DNA of 64,000 bases, taken from the NCBI GenBank assembly GCA_015680685.1, contig MNCI01000556.1, positions 275,118-339,117 on the forward strand. The letters run 5' to 3'. Shown piece after piece: positions 30,881 through 43,649 of the stretch (its first letter is position 1; each line of letters starts with the position of its first letter). The translations under genes were made by a program, and so were the position numbers. The notes under the pieces were generated by a model. It did no database searches. It saw only the letters and a program-made list of their open reading frames with translations, and had not been told where the DNA came from. The stretch comes from Gnetum montanum. Lineage: Eukaryota > Streptophyta > Gnetopsida > Gnetales > Gnetaceae.

Positions 30881-31839
30881 GGTAAGAAAATATCACATGC
30901 TTAACAATAAGTAGAAAACATGAAAAATAACTTGAAAAAAAAGAACCTTCTAATTTTAGGAATTTCTATTTAGGTGTAAAGCCTTCCAACTAATGCTTTA
31001 AAAAATCAAAGGAATAAAATTAGTTGTTAGTGAGAAGGATAATCCAAGTCCTACCAATACTTATATCACTTCAACATTTGTGCTTGAACATAAAATGGGA
31101 AAAGGATTTGAGGTAGCAATTATTTACTTTGGCAAAATATGAACATTTGTAAGAAAGGAAGATCTAATAGAAAATCATGGCATAAATTTTCTATCATATT
31201 ATCCATCATGATTGATCTTACATCGAGAATCTTAATCAATTAGTTATAGCCCACTTATAAGTTCTAGTCTTTGAGTTAATAGTATTCCTATTAGATAAGG
31301 AAAAGTTTGTCTTATGAGGTATCTATCCAAACTAATCAATATTTTTTGTAGTACCAATAAGCATGTTTACAAAAGCTTCTATATTTTCTAGTTTCTTTAC
31401 TATCACTACACCATTTTTATCATTAACATTAACATAATTTTTATATCCTCAACTTTAGATTACTTTTTTCTATCTTCAACTTCAACACATTTTTTTCTTT
31501 TCCTTAGCATGTTTGTATATGATGGCATAAATAACAAAGTGGTCATCCAAACCTATAAATAGAGGTGTCCTCCCTCATATAAAAGTGATGGTGTTTACTA
31601 TTTTTTAAAAAAATTTCAAGCATCAAGTTGTATAAAGTATTATATTCAAGCTCTTTTAATTTGAAGGATTTTCAATAAATTTTCAAGATTTTCTCAAAAT
31701 CTCTTTGCATCTTCCTAAATTTCTCTTTCATTTTCTTACAATCTCATTCCATATCTTGGGGTGTACCTATGTTTTAATATTTTGGGTTCCAACACCCCCT
31801 ATTTCATATTTCATATTTATTATCTCATTTTACATTTAA
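30881..31839 (+). other. Possible LTR promoter region of an unidentified element
   Basis: There is no coding signal. CTATAAATAGAGG at 31553-31565 in a setting of T-rich leader sequence looks like an LTR promoter. It may belong to the Copia relic that follows (32170 onward), but I could not fix LTR ends. Confidence 0.35.
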
Positions 31840-32205
31840 CTCATATTTATTTACATTTCATTTTCATATCAATATAACATATATCTTACACATTTTGACC
31901 ATTATTACTTAAGCTCTATTAGATCACAAATATTATATAATATTTGCATAATTTTCTATTTAGATTTAGGTGAAATTCACTCTTTCATATCAAGTTTATT
32001 TCATCTTCAAACCCTAGATTCATAGTTTCATCCGAGCTCTAATCATTTTGTCTAAAATTCTTTTTTTTTTTCACTTAAAGAATGCTAGAATTATGTTCTT
32101 TATTTTATTGCAAGCAAAATAACTTCAAAATTGAGGTCAAATGATGTCAAACATCATTAGATCATGAATTCATATAATGAAAATTTGTGCCTATTGCCAA
32201 AGACC
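31840..32205 (+). repeat. Direct repeat flanking the Copia relic, left copy
   Basis: It matches 44365-44725 over about 360 bp (CATATCAATATAACATATATC, TTTCATATCAA, CTTATTTCATCTTCAAA and so on). The two copies bracket the Copia fragments and element C, which fits remnants of the two LTRs of the Copia element. TG/CA ends are not visible. Confidence 0.55.
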
Positions 32206-32649
32206 ATTTGAGCTTATCCACATAGATTTGAAAGGTCCAGTGCCTACTCTTGCTTAGGGAGGGGACAACTATTGTTTTTTTCATTATTGATAATTTCAGT
32301 TGATATGTGTAAATCTACACCTTACATTCCAAGGATAAGATCTTTGGTTTTTATTAGAACATTAAAAAATTGATTGAGAATAGACTATACCTTAAGATAA
32401 AGCTATAACATCTAATAAAGGAGGAGAATTTATGAGTCAATAATTTGAAAATTTTTGTCAATAATATGACATAAGAAATAAACCACATGTGGTTGCTCTA
32501 AGAAAAGTAATGAACTTACTTTAAAAAATTGAATTCTATGAGAGATGTTAGGATGTCTACTTGAATATGCATCACATCCAATCAATTTTGGAATCATGTT
32601 TTAGCTTGCATTTTCACACAAGCTAAAGGAAGGAAGGATCATCATCTAG
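32170..32649 (+). pseudogene. Copia integrase relic, left part
   Basis: The frame reads FELIHIDLKGPVPTLA, then GGDNYCFFIIDNFS, then VYTL-like and later LYLKIK, matching the catalytic core of Copia integrase (FELIHxDLxGP...FxDDxSR). The second aspartate region and glutamate are lost to stops. The frame runs to the border of element C at 32650 and resumes at about 43650. It lacks gag and protease. Confidence 0.7.
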
Positions 32650-33503
32650 TGATGAGCAACGAGGTACCCCTATGCCCAACCATACAAGTCACAAGCGTTC
32701 ACACACGATCTGGTCAAATTTCGTGGATGGGACTAGTTATACATCTAAATCATCATGCCTTGGTCACAGTTTGCTATCTTCCAACTTGGACTAGTGGTAG
32801 CTTTGTCACATATGGTTTAGTCCAGAGGCATATGATGATTGATGTTGTTCATCCCTAAGTTACTCCTAATGATAATAAAGAAATTGATTGTTTAATCCAA
32901 TTAACAATGAAAAGTAAAGTCTAACAAGCCTACGTGCAATGAGTATCTATTCCTAATCATCTGTACACAACTTGGACTTCAAGTAACTACCACTAGGATT
33001 ACCAAGTGTATGCCACTAGGTGTACCAAACAATACACTACTAGGTTACTAAGTAATTACACTTAAGCACTCGCAATTAGTCATATTCATTCTGCTTAATA
33101 GGAATAATAAAGAATAATAAATGATAAAATTAACTAAGGAAAATAATAAACATTTAAGCAATTAAAAGTAATAATAAATCAAAGTGGATGCTGCAATGAT
33201 GAAAGTAATCTTGATCTTCATTGTTGGTCATGTAACGTGTCCAAGTACATCACACTCAAATAAGGATGTCCTACAATCACTTAACATCACACTATGGGCA
33301 TGCACTAAGAATTAACAAAACTTGAAATCAAAAATCTATGAATATATTTTATCTCTCTATGCTATCTCTTACTCCGTAATTATGCACCCAAGTGTGGTAT
33401 TTATAGGCTCACACAAAAATGGCAATATCAGATGTCTGACATCGGAGGTTGTGCCTCAATATCAAATACCCAATATCGCGGCCCTACAAAACATGACTCA
33501 TTA
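32650..33503 (-). repeat. 3' LTR of element C
   Basis: 854 bp, from TGATGAG to CTCATTA on the plus strand. TATAAATA lies at 33398-33405 (minus). Upstream of it are decayed dyads (CAATATCAGATG, ACCCAATATCGCGG). Confidence 0.85.
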
Positions 33504-33512
33504 TACCCCCAT
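33504..33512 (-). promoter_or_regulatory. Polypurine tract of element C
   Basis: TACCCCCAT on the plus strand is ATGGGGGTA on the element strand, directly before the 3' LTR, as in element A. Confidence 0.6.
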
Positions 33513-33693
33513 GACTGAATGAAAACTTAACCTCGAGTTAAACAAAATGAGGAACAAGTTCTTTACAAAAAATTGGGAAGGTATGGGATTATTAACTAAC
33601 GTAAGTAAATACACAAATTGAATTTTTCATGTTGTAATGGTGTTTTACAAAAAAATATGGATACAACATGACAAGACATAAAATTGGGGAAGC

Positions 33694-36395
33694 TCATGTA
33701 GTTCCCAGAGGTGGTGGCTCTTCCATCAGTCGCTTCCCTTTGTCACCAAGCTTTTGGAATTTGTAGTGATTCAAGAATGCCTGCAACTTTTCCTCCTCTA
33801 TTCTTGGGTCATGTATCATCCAAGCTAATGAGCCGATGTGTGCTAGAACCAATACATGACATAGGGACAATAGCTACAGAAACATTTTATTTGCTTTTAT
33901 GTATCATGCTGAGAACTAGCATTGCTCCTCCCCCAAGGTCCTGGCCTTTTCATTCAATTCATGATGATCTGTTAATCTTTTAGCCAAGTCCAAGGCTACA
34001 TCTCTCTACCCATGGTAGCAAGCTTTTATTATTTCCAATTTTGAATTTATCACGTGAAGCTTCTGTAGAGCATCTTTCCTATTAGCTCGCTACTCTTTTT
34101 CATATAGTGCATAAGTGCCCACTACTTATTGCTTTAGCTCGTTTCTGGGTCGACTTGCTGTTAACATGACAAGGTTAGCATAGCAAAGGTTAGCCAATGC
34201 CATGTACTTTTTCAAATCTTCAATCTGCAGGTCCTTTTCTTTACTTCCACTTGATGGACCAAGGCACAGCTATCCAAGATTGGCTACTAGTCAGGATTCT
34301 ACACTGACATGGAACTGATGAAGGCCTTTGCCATCTAGATTTCTTTTTCATTGATCTATTTGTACATGCCAATTTGGTCCTAGAAGTGCTCCTTCCAATT
34401 TTCATGTTTCTTGATCTCGTTCTGCCATGCACTTATCTCAATTGTAGATTTTTGATGTATCACATGGACCTCTTCCATTAAGAGGATTTGATTTTCTCTA
34501 GTCAATCTATTGATGTCTTGGTTAACTCTCCCAGTTGTTCTCTCAACTAGTGGACACTTTCTTCTAAGATATTTTTCTATTTTTCTACAATGGTCAACCT
34601 TATGTTATTCGTAGCAAGCTATTTATTCTCTTCTTATGTAGTGGTCAATCCCTTTGCATGGGCATATGCTTAAGCTTCAGCAACTGAGGCACTCTAGTCT
34701 ACCTTCTCCTTCGCTTACTGAGTAGCTTTGTTCTATTCAATCAATTGGTTTAGCTGCTCTATTCAAAATTGGTCTAGCTAGTTAGGGGCAACAAATTGGG
34801 CAAGGTTCCTTCTTTCAACTCTCAGGGCAACTAGCTCTTGTTGCAATCAATATAGTTCAGCTTTTTCATATTCTACCCTGGTCTCTACCATGACCAGCTT
34901 GTCTTTTGTGATGATGAAGTCTAACTGCATTATAGTGACATCACTGAAGATGTCAAAAAGAGTTTTCATCACTTGTCCAATGTACAGTAGTTTGTTAAGT
35001 ACATCCTCATGGGACATAGAGTCATTGAAGTCCCAACTAGCATTTGGGCATCTTTGGTTCGAAGTAAGTCCACTAGGGGCACAATAGGCACATTGAAGGA
35101 TTCTTTAATGTGATCTGTTATTACCTCTACTACGACTATCACATCTTGGTGCTACATGACCATGACTATGGCACCTTCTCTTGTCTCTAGTAGCACTTGA
35201 AAAGATGTAGAATTTTTAGAGATTTGTTGTGACCATTGGGCTTCTCCTCCTAATTGTAAAAAAATCTACCCCCTTGATGGATCGGTAGAAACAGTGAGTT
35301 GCATAACATCATTGATAACTCAGAAGAGGTTTGATTCGTTCCTACTTTCCCAACTGAGAGTTTCAGGTATTTGTTGCAAGTGGCTCATTGCGGGCTAGTA
35401 ATCTTGTGGCAGTGGAGGTGGAACTTCTAGCTAACATCACTGTTCAAGCTCTTACTTTGTTTCCTTCTCTGGTTCTAGCTCCTTTTCTAGTTCTTGTTCT
35501 TGTTCATCACCGAGGTCTTTCCTTGGTGCTACAAGTTTAAACAACTCATCAAAGAAGCATTTTGAGCCCTCCTAGAAATGTCATTAGTGTATGTTAGGAT
35601 TCCAGTGCACTAGCACAGCTTTTTGATCAGGCAAGGAAATGGAAGTGTTCGCTTCCCTACCTTCTTTTGTTCAAACCACCTTTAAATTTCCATGAAGTAC
35701 ATTTGGGGAAGATTGGCATTATATTTTCCCACTAATACTGTACTTCCCTTGGCCACATAAGTTGATATTCGATTGAGCCCTTTAGTTGGGAATAGATGGT
35801 ATGTGCCTATCTTAAAATAGGTCCTCTCTTCTGGAGTCAACTTTTTGGTTTCTGCATTGGACCTTATGGACAAATGCACCAACTTGGCCCCCACATTTGA
35901 TAGATTCAAAGCCTCTATGATTGCCTTAATTGAAAAAGAGATAGAGACTCCACTAATGTTGATGGTGGTGCCTTGTTCCTTATTATGCCAAAATTGGTAC
36001 GTCTCACCAAGGTACCATTCCCCACTTTCTAAAAGGATGTGCCATAATGGTGACACCTAGAGTTGAGTTTCAACTTCCCCAAGGGAAAATGTCATAAATA
36101 AATCAAAGTTCATTTCCATGATGATCGTGGTCAACATGGATTTCTCCTGGATGGCTTTAAGGCATTCTTGGGACAATGTGAGGCATTGTCCTTGCACTGG
36201 AGCTTGTGGTTCTACAACCTCTACTTGGACTGACTACCTTGTAATAGGAGCCTCTTGATGAATACTAAATGATTGGGCCTCCTATTCTTCATATTCAGCT
36301 GCTAGGCCTTATTCTCCTAGTCGATCTCTGCCAACTCTTGGACATTTGCTTACTCTTTGTGAAGGTCCTTCTTGTCCTCCTCTTTTTGGGGCCAT
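33694..36395 (-). pseudogene. ORF2 of element C (pseudogene)
   Basis: It starts MAPKRGG directly after GATTGTAG on the minus strand. The best-preserved block (35682-36056) reads SPLWHILLESGEWYLGETYQFW, then INISGVSISFS, TYHLFPTKGLNRISTYVAKG and VNANLPQ-like, clearly homologous to A and B. The C-terminus KGKRLMEEPPPLGTT matches A's KGKAPMEEPLPPGTT, with the stop at 33694. Stops and frameshifts break the rest, including the coiled-coil region. The same start context and end in three elements show ORF2 is an inherited part of the family, not a chance ORF. Confidence 0.7.
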
Positions 36396-36929
36396 CTACA
36401 ATCATTCAAGGATTTGGTATTACTAAGGTGCTATCATTTATCATTCATAGGTTTATACCTTACTCATGACCTTCGTTCTATTAAGTTCTTTAATGCGTAT
36501 GATTGCAGAGTTAGAAAAATTTCAAGAAAATTCCCAAAAAGTGTTAACTTCTTTTATGACCCTTTGTAATTGGCCTCTTTTCCCTTATGTATGGCTTATC
36601 ATGATGGTTATAGTCCCTTAGGTGAGAAAATTAAACGGTTTGGCATTCATACGATTAATTGTTCATTAAAACACTTAATGATTTTAATCGATTAATATCT
36701 TCTAGGCAATAGCAAATTTTGAAAAATCGATGCAAGTTTTCTATGTAAGCACCCTCCCCCAACTAAATTGAACACTTCAGGTTCAACTAGATTCAAAAAC
36801 CATGAAAATCGAAGTGGTATGAAGCAAGATATCATGTGTGAATGTTGGTTATGCAAAGCTCTAAGTTGAGAGAGAGAAATTCAAAAACTCCCCTAGCTGT
36901 AAATGATGATAATGGATTTCAAAGCACCA

Positions 36930-37010
36930 CAAGGGTCCTATTTATAGTTTTTATGGACCCGATATCAGGTATCCGAGGTTGAGGCCAACCTAATATTGGG
37001 TAGTCGATTT
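36930..37010 (-). promoter_or_regulatory. Internal promoter of element C (decayed)
   Basis: ACTATAAATAGGA on the minus strand (36939-36951). Upstream on that strand are GGATACCTGATATCGGGTCC and ACCCAATATTAGG, remnants of dyads. Its position relative to ORF2 matches the modules at 24770 and 61772. Confidence 0.5.
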
Positions 37011-37429
37011 CAAGGTATTTGAAAATGCATTTAATGAGGGTACTCTCATCATGGAAAGTGAAGCTCTGTGTTTGGTTGGAAGTTTCATGTAAAATCCATA
37101 GTTCTAGGGTAAGTGAAAAATCATAATGAGGCACCAAAAGTGTTAGAGGATAGAGTCGCTCGCATTAAAAGCTTTAGAAGATCCAAGAAAATGGATATTA
37201 GTTCCATGGAATAGAACAGATCAATTATATGATAAGGGAAAGTATTGAATTTATCATTTATGCACTTGAAAGGTTCAAGATAATGCGATTGCGTCAAATA
37301 AGAACAAGTCACAATAGTTATACAAGTGGATCCTCCCCAAAGTAGGCTTCACCCTTAATGCCCTTGTATAATCACACCTAAAAATGTCTGTAGGCACAAA
37401 AGGAGTTGAATGCAACACATACCTATGAA

Positions 37430-38340
37430 ACAAAACACGCATGTTAAAACCACCAATTTGAGAAAATAACTCTATGTTACACAAAACCACAAGTTAGGAT
37501 CATACGGACAGTGAGATGAGATGAATTTGTGAAGGGATTATAGGAATTGGAACATGAGTTTCGTTACCATAGGCATAATAAATCCATGTGTGTTATTAAT
37601 GGTTAAGTAATCATTAGCCCTTCTTTCCAAGATTCAAACCAAGTCCATACCATGTTTTAGCGACATCACATTATTTCATCTCTTTGATTGAAAACCATAA
37701 GACTACCATCGTTGCAAGGAGTAGCATCACTTGGCATTTTGTCCAAGGGAGGAGTTTATTCATGGCACTTCTTTCTCTCTCTCTCTCTCTCTGTATTTTT
37801 TAAGGATTTTGAAAAGTCGTCAACCTTTAGGCATGGGTAACATGTCTTTCAACCCTAAGAAATTTATTCGATGTCCTTTTATTTTACTCTTACTTCCATT
37901 TTTCATTAAATCTACAAGGATATAATTACAACCTTAGCAACATGATAGAACATACGAAAGTGATCAAAGAGAATCCACAAATCCCCTTAATGTCACACCC
38001 TTCACATTTCCCCTTGGTTTTACACTTTTTTGTCTTGGTATAATGATTACAAATTTATTCTTAATTTGATTATGCAAAAGAATATCATTTTGACCATAGT
38101 AAGAACCTCTTATTAATGAAATGGATGAATGGATGATGTGGCCTCGCTATTCAAATAATCAATCCCTCATGACTTGACAACATAGAGAAAACCTCATCTC
38201 AATGGGCTACATGATCATTTTATTCACAAGTGAACTATTGACAAAGTAAATAAATCTGGAAAAAGTTGAAAAGGATAGGAAAACTTTGTATCAAGAAATA
38301 AGAAAAGGAAAAAATTGTAAAAGCAAAAAGATGAAAAACA
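37430..38340 (-). other. Element C spacer between gag and internal promoter
   Basis: Homologous to A (23690-24110) and D (1-870). It contains a (CT)9-type run at 37773-37791. The frames here are not coding. Confidence 0.6.
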
Positions 38341-40010
38341 CCTATTAATTTTGAATGTTAGGTTGGGATGTCTCTCCCAAAAGTAAGCGTTTGACCATGG
38401 CAAGAATTAATAAGTAGAGAGGCAAACTACATGCATGTGTAAAGTAGTGTTAACCTTTCATTTTCGATCCACTGGGTGTCTCTTGGTTTAGTGACAACTA
38501 CGTAGACAAGTTGTTTTTCACACACTTGGTTGTTAAATGTATGGTGGGTCAAAGTATGAGTTGTGCTAATGTTATGGATGTCTATCCCATGACTACACCC
38601 TTGATCATGGTTAGGCATGCATGGATTCGTTTGTCTCTCCACAATGCTAGACTAATTACTTCTAGCAGGTGTTGGAGTAATGATAGATGGTGGCCCTTGT
38701 GTAGGATCATAGGATGTTAGTTGTGAAAGGGAAGGTGTTACGCTTGATTGGCATTGTGTTGGTTTGGATGATGTGGTAGGCCCATGACTATGGCACTTAC
38801 ACATGGGAGCCATCCTGAAGAAGGGATGTTTCTGAAATTGTGATGGGAACCTATTGGCATTATCATGGCTATGCACATTCGCAACACAAGTGGCATTCTT
38901 TTATTAATGTTATGGTGCTAAACCTCCCTATGTTGCTGGCGATGACATGTGATGAGATGGAGTATGATAATATCAAGGATAGGATGGAAGGTAAGAGGTG
39001 TAATGTGGTGATCCTTCAGGAAATGTCATGGGTTGTTGATACTTAGGAGAGTGATAGCAGTGATTTGAAGTAGAGAAAGTAGAACTAGTTAGGGAAATAG
39101 GTTGTTGAACATTATATCTATATGGGTTCAATTGATAATAAGGGTAAGGCTAGTTTGGTGATGGCCTTCTCCACAACTATGGGTTTCGCCACTATGGTTT
39201 AGGGTAGTGTTGAGGCTAGTAAGAAGTCCCCCTAGGATAGTATGATTGGTTGTAGGACTGTCTATAATTACGTTGTGGAAAATGTAAGTTTCTAAGCATG
39301 TGCTTCTAAATGAACTTGGGATTTAATGCAAAAGCCTAATGCTCATGTAGATGTGACATGACTTGATAATAATCCTTCAGATGGTCATATATGCAAATGT
39401 CACAGTCGTTATCTTTATCTATGATTGAGTCTATAGCCTCTTTTTCTTTAGCCATTTTCCCTATTTGCCAATAAGTGTTGCTAGCTATTTCTTGGTTCTT
39501 CTTCCTCTGTTTATTATGATCCCTTAATTTGTTTTGTGTTACCTTCTCCTCTACAATTTCTACGAAAGTTGTAACTTTTTCATTTATCCACTTCGACATC
39601 CTATCAAACTTTAGTTCAAGTTCGTCGATAGACTTCTGTATCAACAAGGTTTGTTGCAAAATCACATTATCAAGAGTTGCCTCTTTCTCCTTACCATAGA
39701 TGTGGACCTTCTTTTTTTGAAGATTTGGGTCCTAGTGTGATTTCTCAACATTCTCCCATTTACATATCTCTCCTTCTTCTTTTTCCACACACTCGATTAA
39801 CTCTTGGATATGATGGGTTCATAGCATGTATAATTGACCTTGAGCATACATCCCAAGGATCTCCCTCATTTCATTATGAAGCCCATCTATGATGTAGAAA
39901 AGTTGCTCTTCCTTAGAGAAACCATGGCCTGGGCATCTATTCAATAGAGAATAATATCTATCTAAGGTCAATTATCTTGTTACCTCGTCCATTAGTCAAG
40001 CTTGGTTAAA
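38340..40010 (-). pseudogene. gag of element C (pseudogene, 5' truncated)
   Basis: On the minus strand, 39830-39960 gives RYYSLLNRCPGHGFSKEEQ, then IIDGLHNEMREILGMYAQGQL. Next, 39336-39665 gives ELKFDRMSKWINEKV with the knuckle remnant CDICIYDHLKD and SHLHEH, and a Pro/His/Ser-rich tail follows at 38652-38876. All align with the intact gag of element A from about residue 193 onward. The first 190 codons are gone, replaced by unrelated DNA beyond 40010. In the zinc knuckle the last Cys is lost. Confidence 0.75.
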
Positions 40011-41735
40011 ATCATCTCAACCTATATATATATATACACACATATAAAAGCTAGTGGAGCAATTTCATAGGCAATGAGTAGAATTTAATTATTTTTTAAA
40101 GCAAAAATGACATTCAAAGAAGATGAAGGTACATGTTTCTTCTTCTATTTTTATATAATGTACTCAACTTTCTTTTGCTATCAATTCAATCGAGGTAGAT
40201 CAACTCCTTTTCAATATCACTTCTACATCAACATAAAATCATCAAGCATTAGATCAAACTTTGAAGGATATCTCTACTTTACTAATCCTACCCCTTAAAC
40301 AAAGACCATCTTAATTATTTATCATGATTCTCATCATCTTATGGTTTCTTTAACTACTTTTTGAGAAGCCACTTCCCTTTCTCAAGATGAAGAGATTGCT
40401 ATTATTCTTAATTTCAAAGTTAGCACCCGTTCATTCATATCTATTGGTGATCAACCATATATCTTTGTTGTATCACCAACACCCAAAAATATTTTTTTTA
40501 AAACATTCATTCTCATCAATAAACAATACCCACTACTTAGCAGCCAACTAATATGCATTCTCCTTTTGTAATGAACTTGCCATCATCAATGCTACTATCA
40601 CCAAATCATTTTTAGTAGCCTATTCCTCAATCTTCAAAGCTTCAAATGCAATTGATTTAACTCCATATTATTTTTCTCCTCCATCTATTACCTAGCTTAC
40701 TACCTTAACTATCACATTAGTTTGACCATCAAAGCTATTTGTTGTTAATTTTCCACGTAAGTTTTCACCCATAATAGGATATATATCTGAATATCCATAT
40801 CAAATATTTAATGAAGATTGTGTAACCTCCTATATTACTAATCATATCTTTAGCATGAATAAGTCCATCATTTCACAGGTGCCACCTCTTCAATTCCTAT
40901 AGTTTCCATCTCTCTTTCCTCTTTCTCTACATCATTCATTCATCATTTTTTTCCAATCCCTATGAGCAATTTATCCATTAATTGATTCTAAACCTAAACA
41001 TCATCATCTTACTTATCTTCAAGCCATTACCAGAAAATTCATTTATCTACATCAACAATGAGCATTTAATCTATGCCTAGCTAGTGGCATTTTAGTTGAA
41101 AATGCATTGTTATCTACAATAACATCATCCATGATCATGTAACATGTGTGCTCTAAACTTGTATTTATCCACATCTATTTTTTATCATTGGATTTTTGAA
41201 TCTCTTTCCTTCCTATCTAGCTATTCATCTATTTTTCTATTCCCTTGCTACATTCTATTATATTTTTGCTATTATTTACATCTATTTTCCTCCTATATCT
41301 CTTTCTATTCCTATTTTTCTTTATTTTTCTACTTAGTGTATTTGTGAGGTTGGAGTGAATCTCCTCTATTTTGATAAGGATGTAACTAAATGCATATTGA
41401 GTGGGATAGGGAGGGATTTCTATTATATTATTTTATTAGTTACCTATGACATCACTTTAGCCATGCTTGTATGTGGGATTTAGCCATGTCCCACTTTTGT
41501 GGTACAACACCATCCTCATTACAGGTGTATTAGTATTATCCTAGTTTCTATCATTTTTTAAAAAAAATTTATCTCTATTTGCATCTATCTACCTATTATC
41601 TTTGTATCACACTATCTCTTAATCTATTTAAAAATCAATTATCATCATATTTGCTCTAACTCTTTTCCCATCTCCTTTATATTTTATTGCATTATTTTTT
41701 ATCTCCCCCCTATTGTACTTTCCATTTATGTTTTT
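40010..41735. other. Unrelated AT-rich segment inside element C
   Basis: It begins near a (TA)n(CA)n run at 40023-40045, exactly where gag homology stops. It resembles no other part of the window. Fragments such as TCTTTTGCTATCAATTCAATC hint at decayed coding sequence but I recognise no family. Confidence 0.4.
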
Positions 41736-42813
41736 TTTCCAGCCTGCCGCTTTGATGGACATCACTACCAGACATGCTACCCTCTCAGATGTGCCCCACT
41801 GCTTGCCCACCACTACACATGTATGGTTGTGGTAGCTCTTCTAACCGCCATGCCTTCCACATGCTTCTTCAAGATGTCAGGATATAGCTTCTTGCCATCA
41901 ACATGCTGATCCACCTTGCTCTATGTCATGGATGCCTATGAGCATGGGTTGAGCATCGACGTCAATGCCAACACGAATGGGAACAAGGATGAGGATGAGG
42001 TGGGAGTATTCTAGGGGATGGTATGGGGACAATGTGGTGCTTGATGGCATGTGACGTAGTGTTCGAGTGTGAGAAAGTGTGCCCTTACTACGTCAACCAC
42101 ATGTGAAGCATGACATGGAGAAGGCTTCGCTATATCTTCCTAGCTGGCAAGATCTGATGTAGTGTGACATGCCCTCTACCCTCTATAGGACCACCCACAA
42201 TCCATGTCCTACCATCGCTCTCAAAGCTCTAGACCACTACTTTCGCTACCCCACATCGTTGTCCAATCGCTGCTACCATTGCCAAATGCATTTCCCTTTC
42301 ATACACACCTCACAACCATTGTTGCCTGCCCGTTGTTGCTATTTATTAGCAACAAAAAAAAAACACCTCCGCATTGTGCAACACCGATATTATTCGCCTT
42401 GTTGCTATGCGTGCTTCACCTATGGCACTGTGCTGGTGAAGAGAGAAGGCATCGATATGCGTGTAGAAGTTCAGGGATGAGCAAGTGTTCGAGGTGTCGA
42501 TGAAGGCTCCTAGGGACCACGCTTCATCGTCGTCGTGTCTACCTATGCAATGTTGTCATAGGCATGTTGGAGGATGTGGCATTGGCATCGTCGATCTATG
42601 GGAGCTCTTGTGGGTCCATGAGGTTGGGACACTACTACGGTTCCTCATCTAGAGCTACGTGTCAACGATGATTGGTACAAGACATGGCGTGACGTGTCTA
42701 TGGCATGATGTAGCTATGGTGTGACATGGCATGTTGTTGCATCACATGGCAGATGCAACAAACTTCACCCCCTCCCATGCACCATCCCGCCAAACATGTT
42801 GACCTCTTAGCTA
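41736..42813 (+). other. GC-rich, coding-like segment of unknown origin
   Basis: Composition shifts abruptly to high G+C with many CpG (TTGAGCATCGACGTCAATGC, TCGATGAAGGCTCC, CATCGTCGTCG). The longest frames are about 100 codons (42169-42480) and resemble no family I know. It ends at the truncated inner edge of element C's 5' LTR. It may be host gene DNA captured or rearranged into the element, or a separate insertion. Confidence 0.4.
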
Positions 42814-43462
42814 AAATAATAAAGAAATTGATCATTTAATCTAATTAACAATGGAAAGTAAAGTCTAACTAGCCTACATGTGATGAGTATCTATTCCTAA
42901 CCATCCATACACACCTTGGACTTCATGTAACTAGCGTTGGGATTACCAAGTGTACATCACTACGTGTACCAAACCATACACTACTAGGTTACCAAGTAAT
43001 TACACTTAAGCACTTGCAATTAATCATACTCATTCTACTTAATGATAGGAATAATAAAGAACAATAAATGATAACACTAACTAAGGAAAACAACAAATAT
43101 TTAAGTAATTAAAAGAAATAATAAATCTAAGTAGATGCTACAATGATGAAAGTAATCTCGATCTTTATTGCCAATCATGTAACGCATTCAAGTATGTCAT
43201 ACTCAAATAAGGATGTTGTACAATCACTTAACATCACACTGTGGGCATGTACTACAAACTAATAGAACTTGAAATAAAAAATCTATGAATCTATTCTATC
43301 TCTCTATGCTATCTCTTACTTCCCAGCCATGCAACCCAGTGTGGTATTTATAGGTCGCACAAAAGGGGTGATATTGAATGTCCGACATCAAGGTTGTGCC
43401 CCAATATCAAATACCCAATGGCACAGCCCCGATATCATGGTCTTACAAAAAATGACTCATCA
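42814..43462 (-). repeat. 5' LTR of element C, inner end missing
   Basis: It matches the 3' LTR from about 32864 to 33503. The inner 215 bp and primer site are gone. TATAAATA is at 43345-43352 (minus) and the outer end CTCATCA at 43456-43462. Confidence 0.8.
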
Positions 43463-43632
43463 CCCAAGGAATCAATTCTCATCCCACTCAGGTGAGGTCC
43501 TAGGAGGGTTAGTGGATGAGCAAAAACCTAACCTCTTTCAAGTGGTTGCACCTAGGCTCGAACCCACATCTTATGACCTTAGAAATAAGTACCTTAGCAT
43601 TACTCCAAGTGGTGGTCCTTCCTTAATAGGAT
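43463..43632 (-). repeat. SINE-like tRNA-derived segment
   Basis: On the minus strand, GGACCACCACTTGGAGTAAT then GCTAAGGTAC (A-box-like) is followed by GTGGGTTCGAGCCTAGG (good B box). A related fragment lies at 45660-45730. It directly adjoins element C's outer LTR end. Confidence 0.5.
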
Positions 43633-43649
43633 AATCAAAACTTCCAATA

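Larger units (their letters stand above)
32650..43462 (-). mobile_element. Element C: pol-less gag + ORF2 element, minus strand, inserted in a Copia relic
   Basis: On the element strand the order is 5' LTR (43462-42814, inner end missing), unrelated DNA (42813-40010), gag (about 40010-38340), spacer, internal promoter, ORF2 (36395-33694), purine tract and 3' LTR (33503-32650). It splits the integrase gene of a Copia element (32649 / 43650). No matching target duplication remains: TCTAG is on the left and CCCAA on the right, where a SINE-like segment adjoins. All genes are broken. Like A and B it has no pol. Confidence 0.8.

Noticed and set aside
37773-37791. (CT)n run as a regulatory element
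   Set aside because: A simple repeat in a decayed spacer, with no counterpart in A or B.
41736-42813. A protein phosphatase or other named enzyme in the GC-rich block
   Set aside because: Isolated residues looked suggestive, but no motif order held up.
32645-43467. Target-site duplication for element C
   Set aside because: TCTAG on the left and CCCAA on the right do not match.
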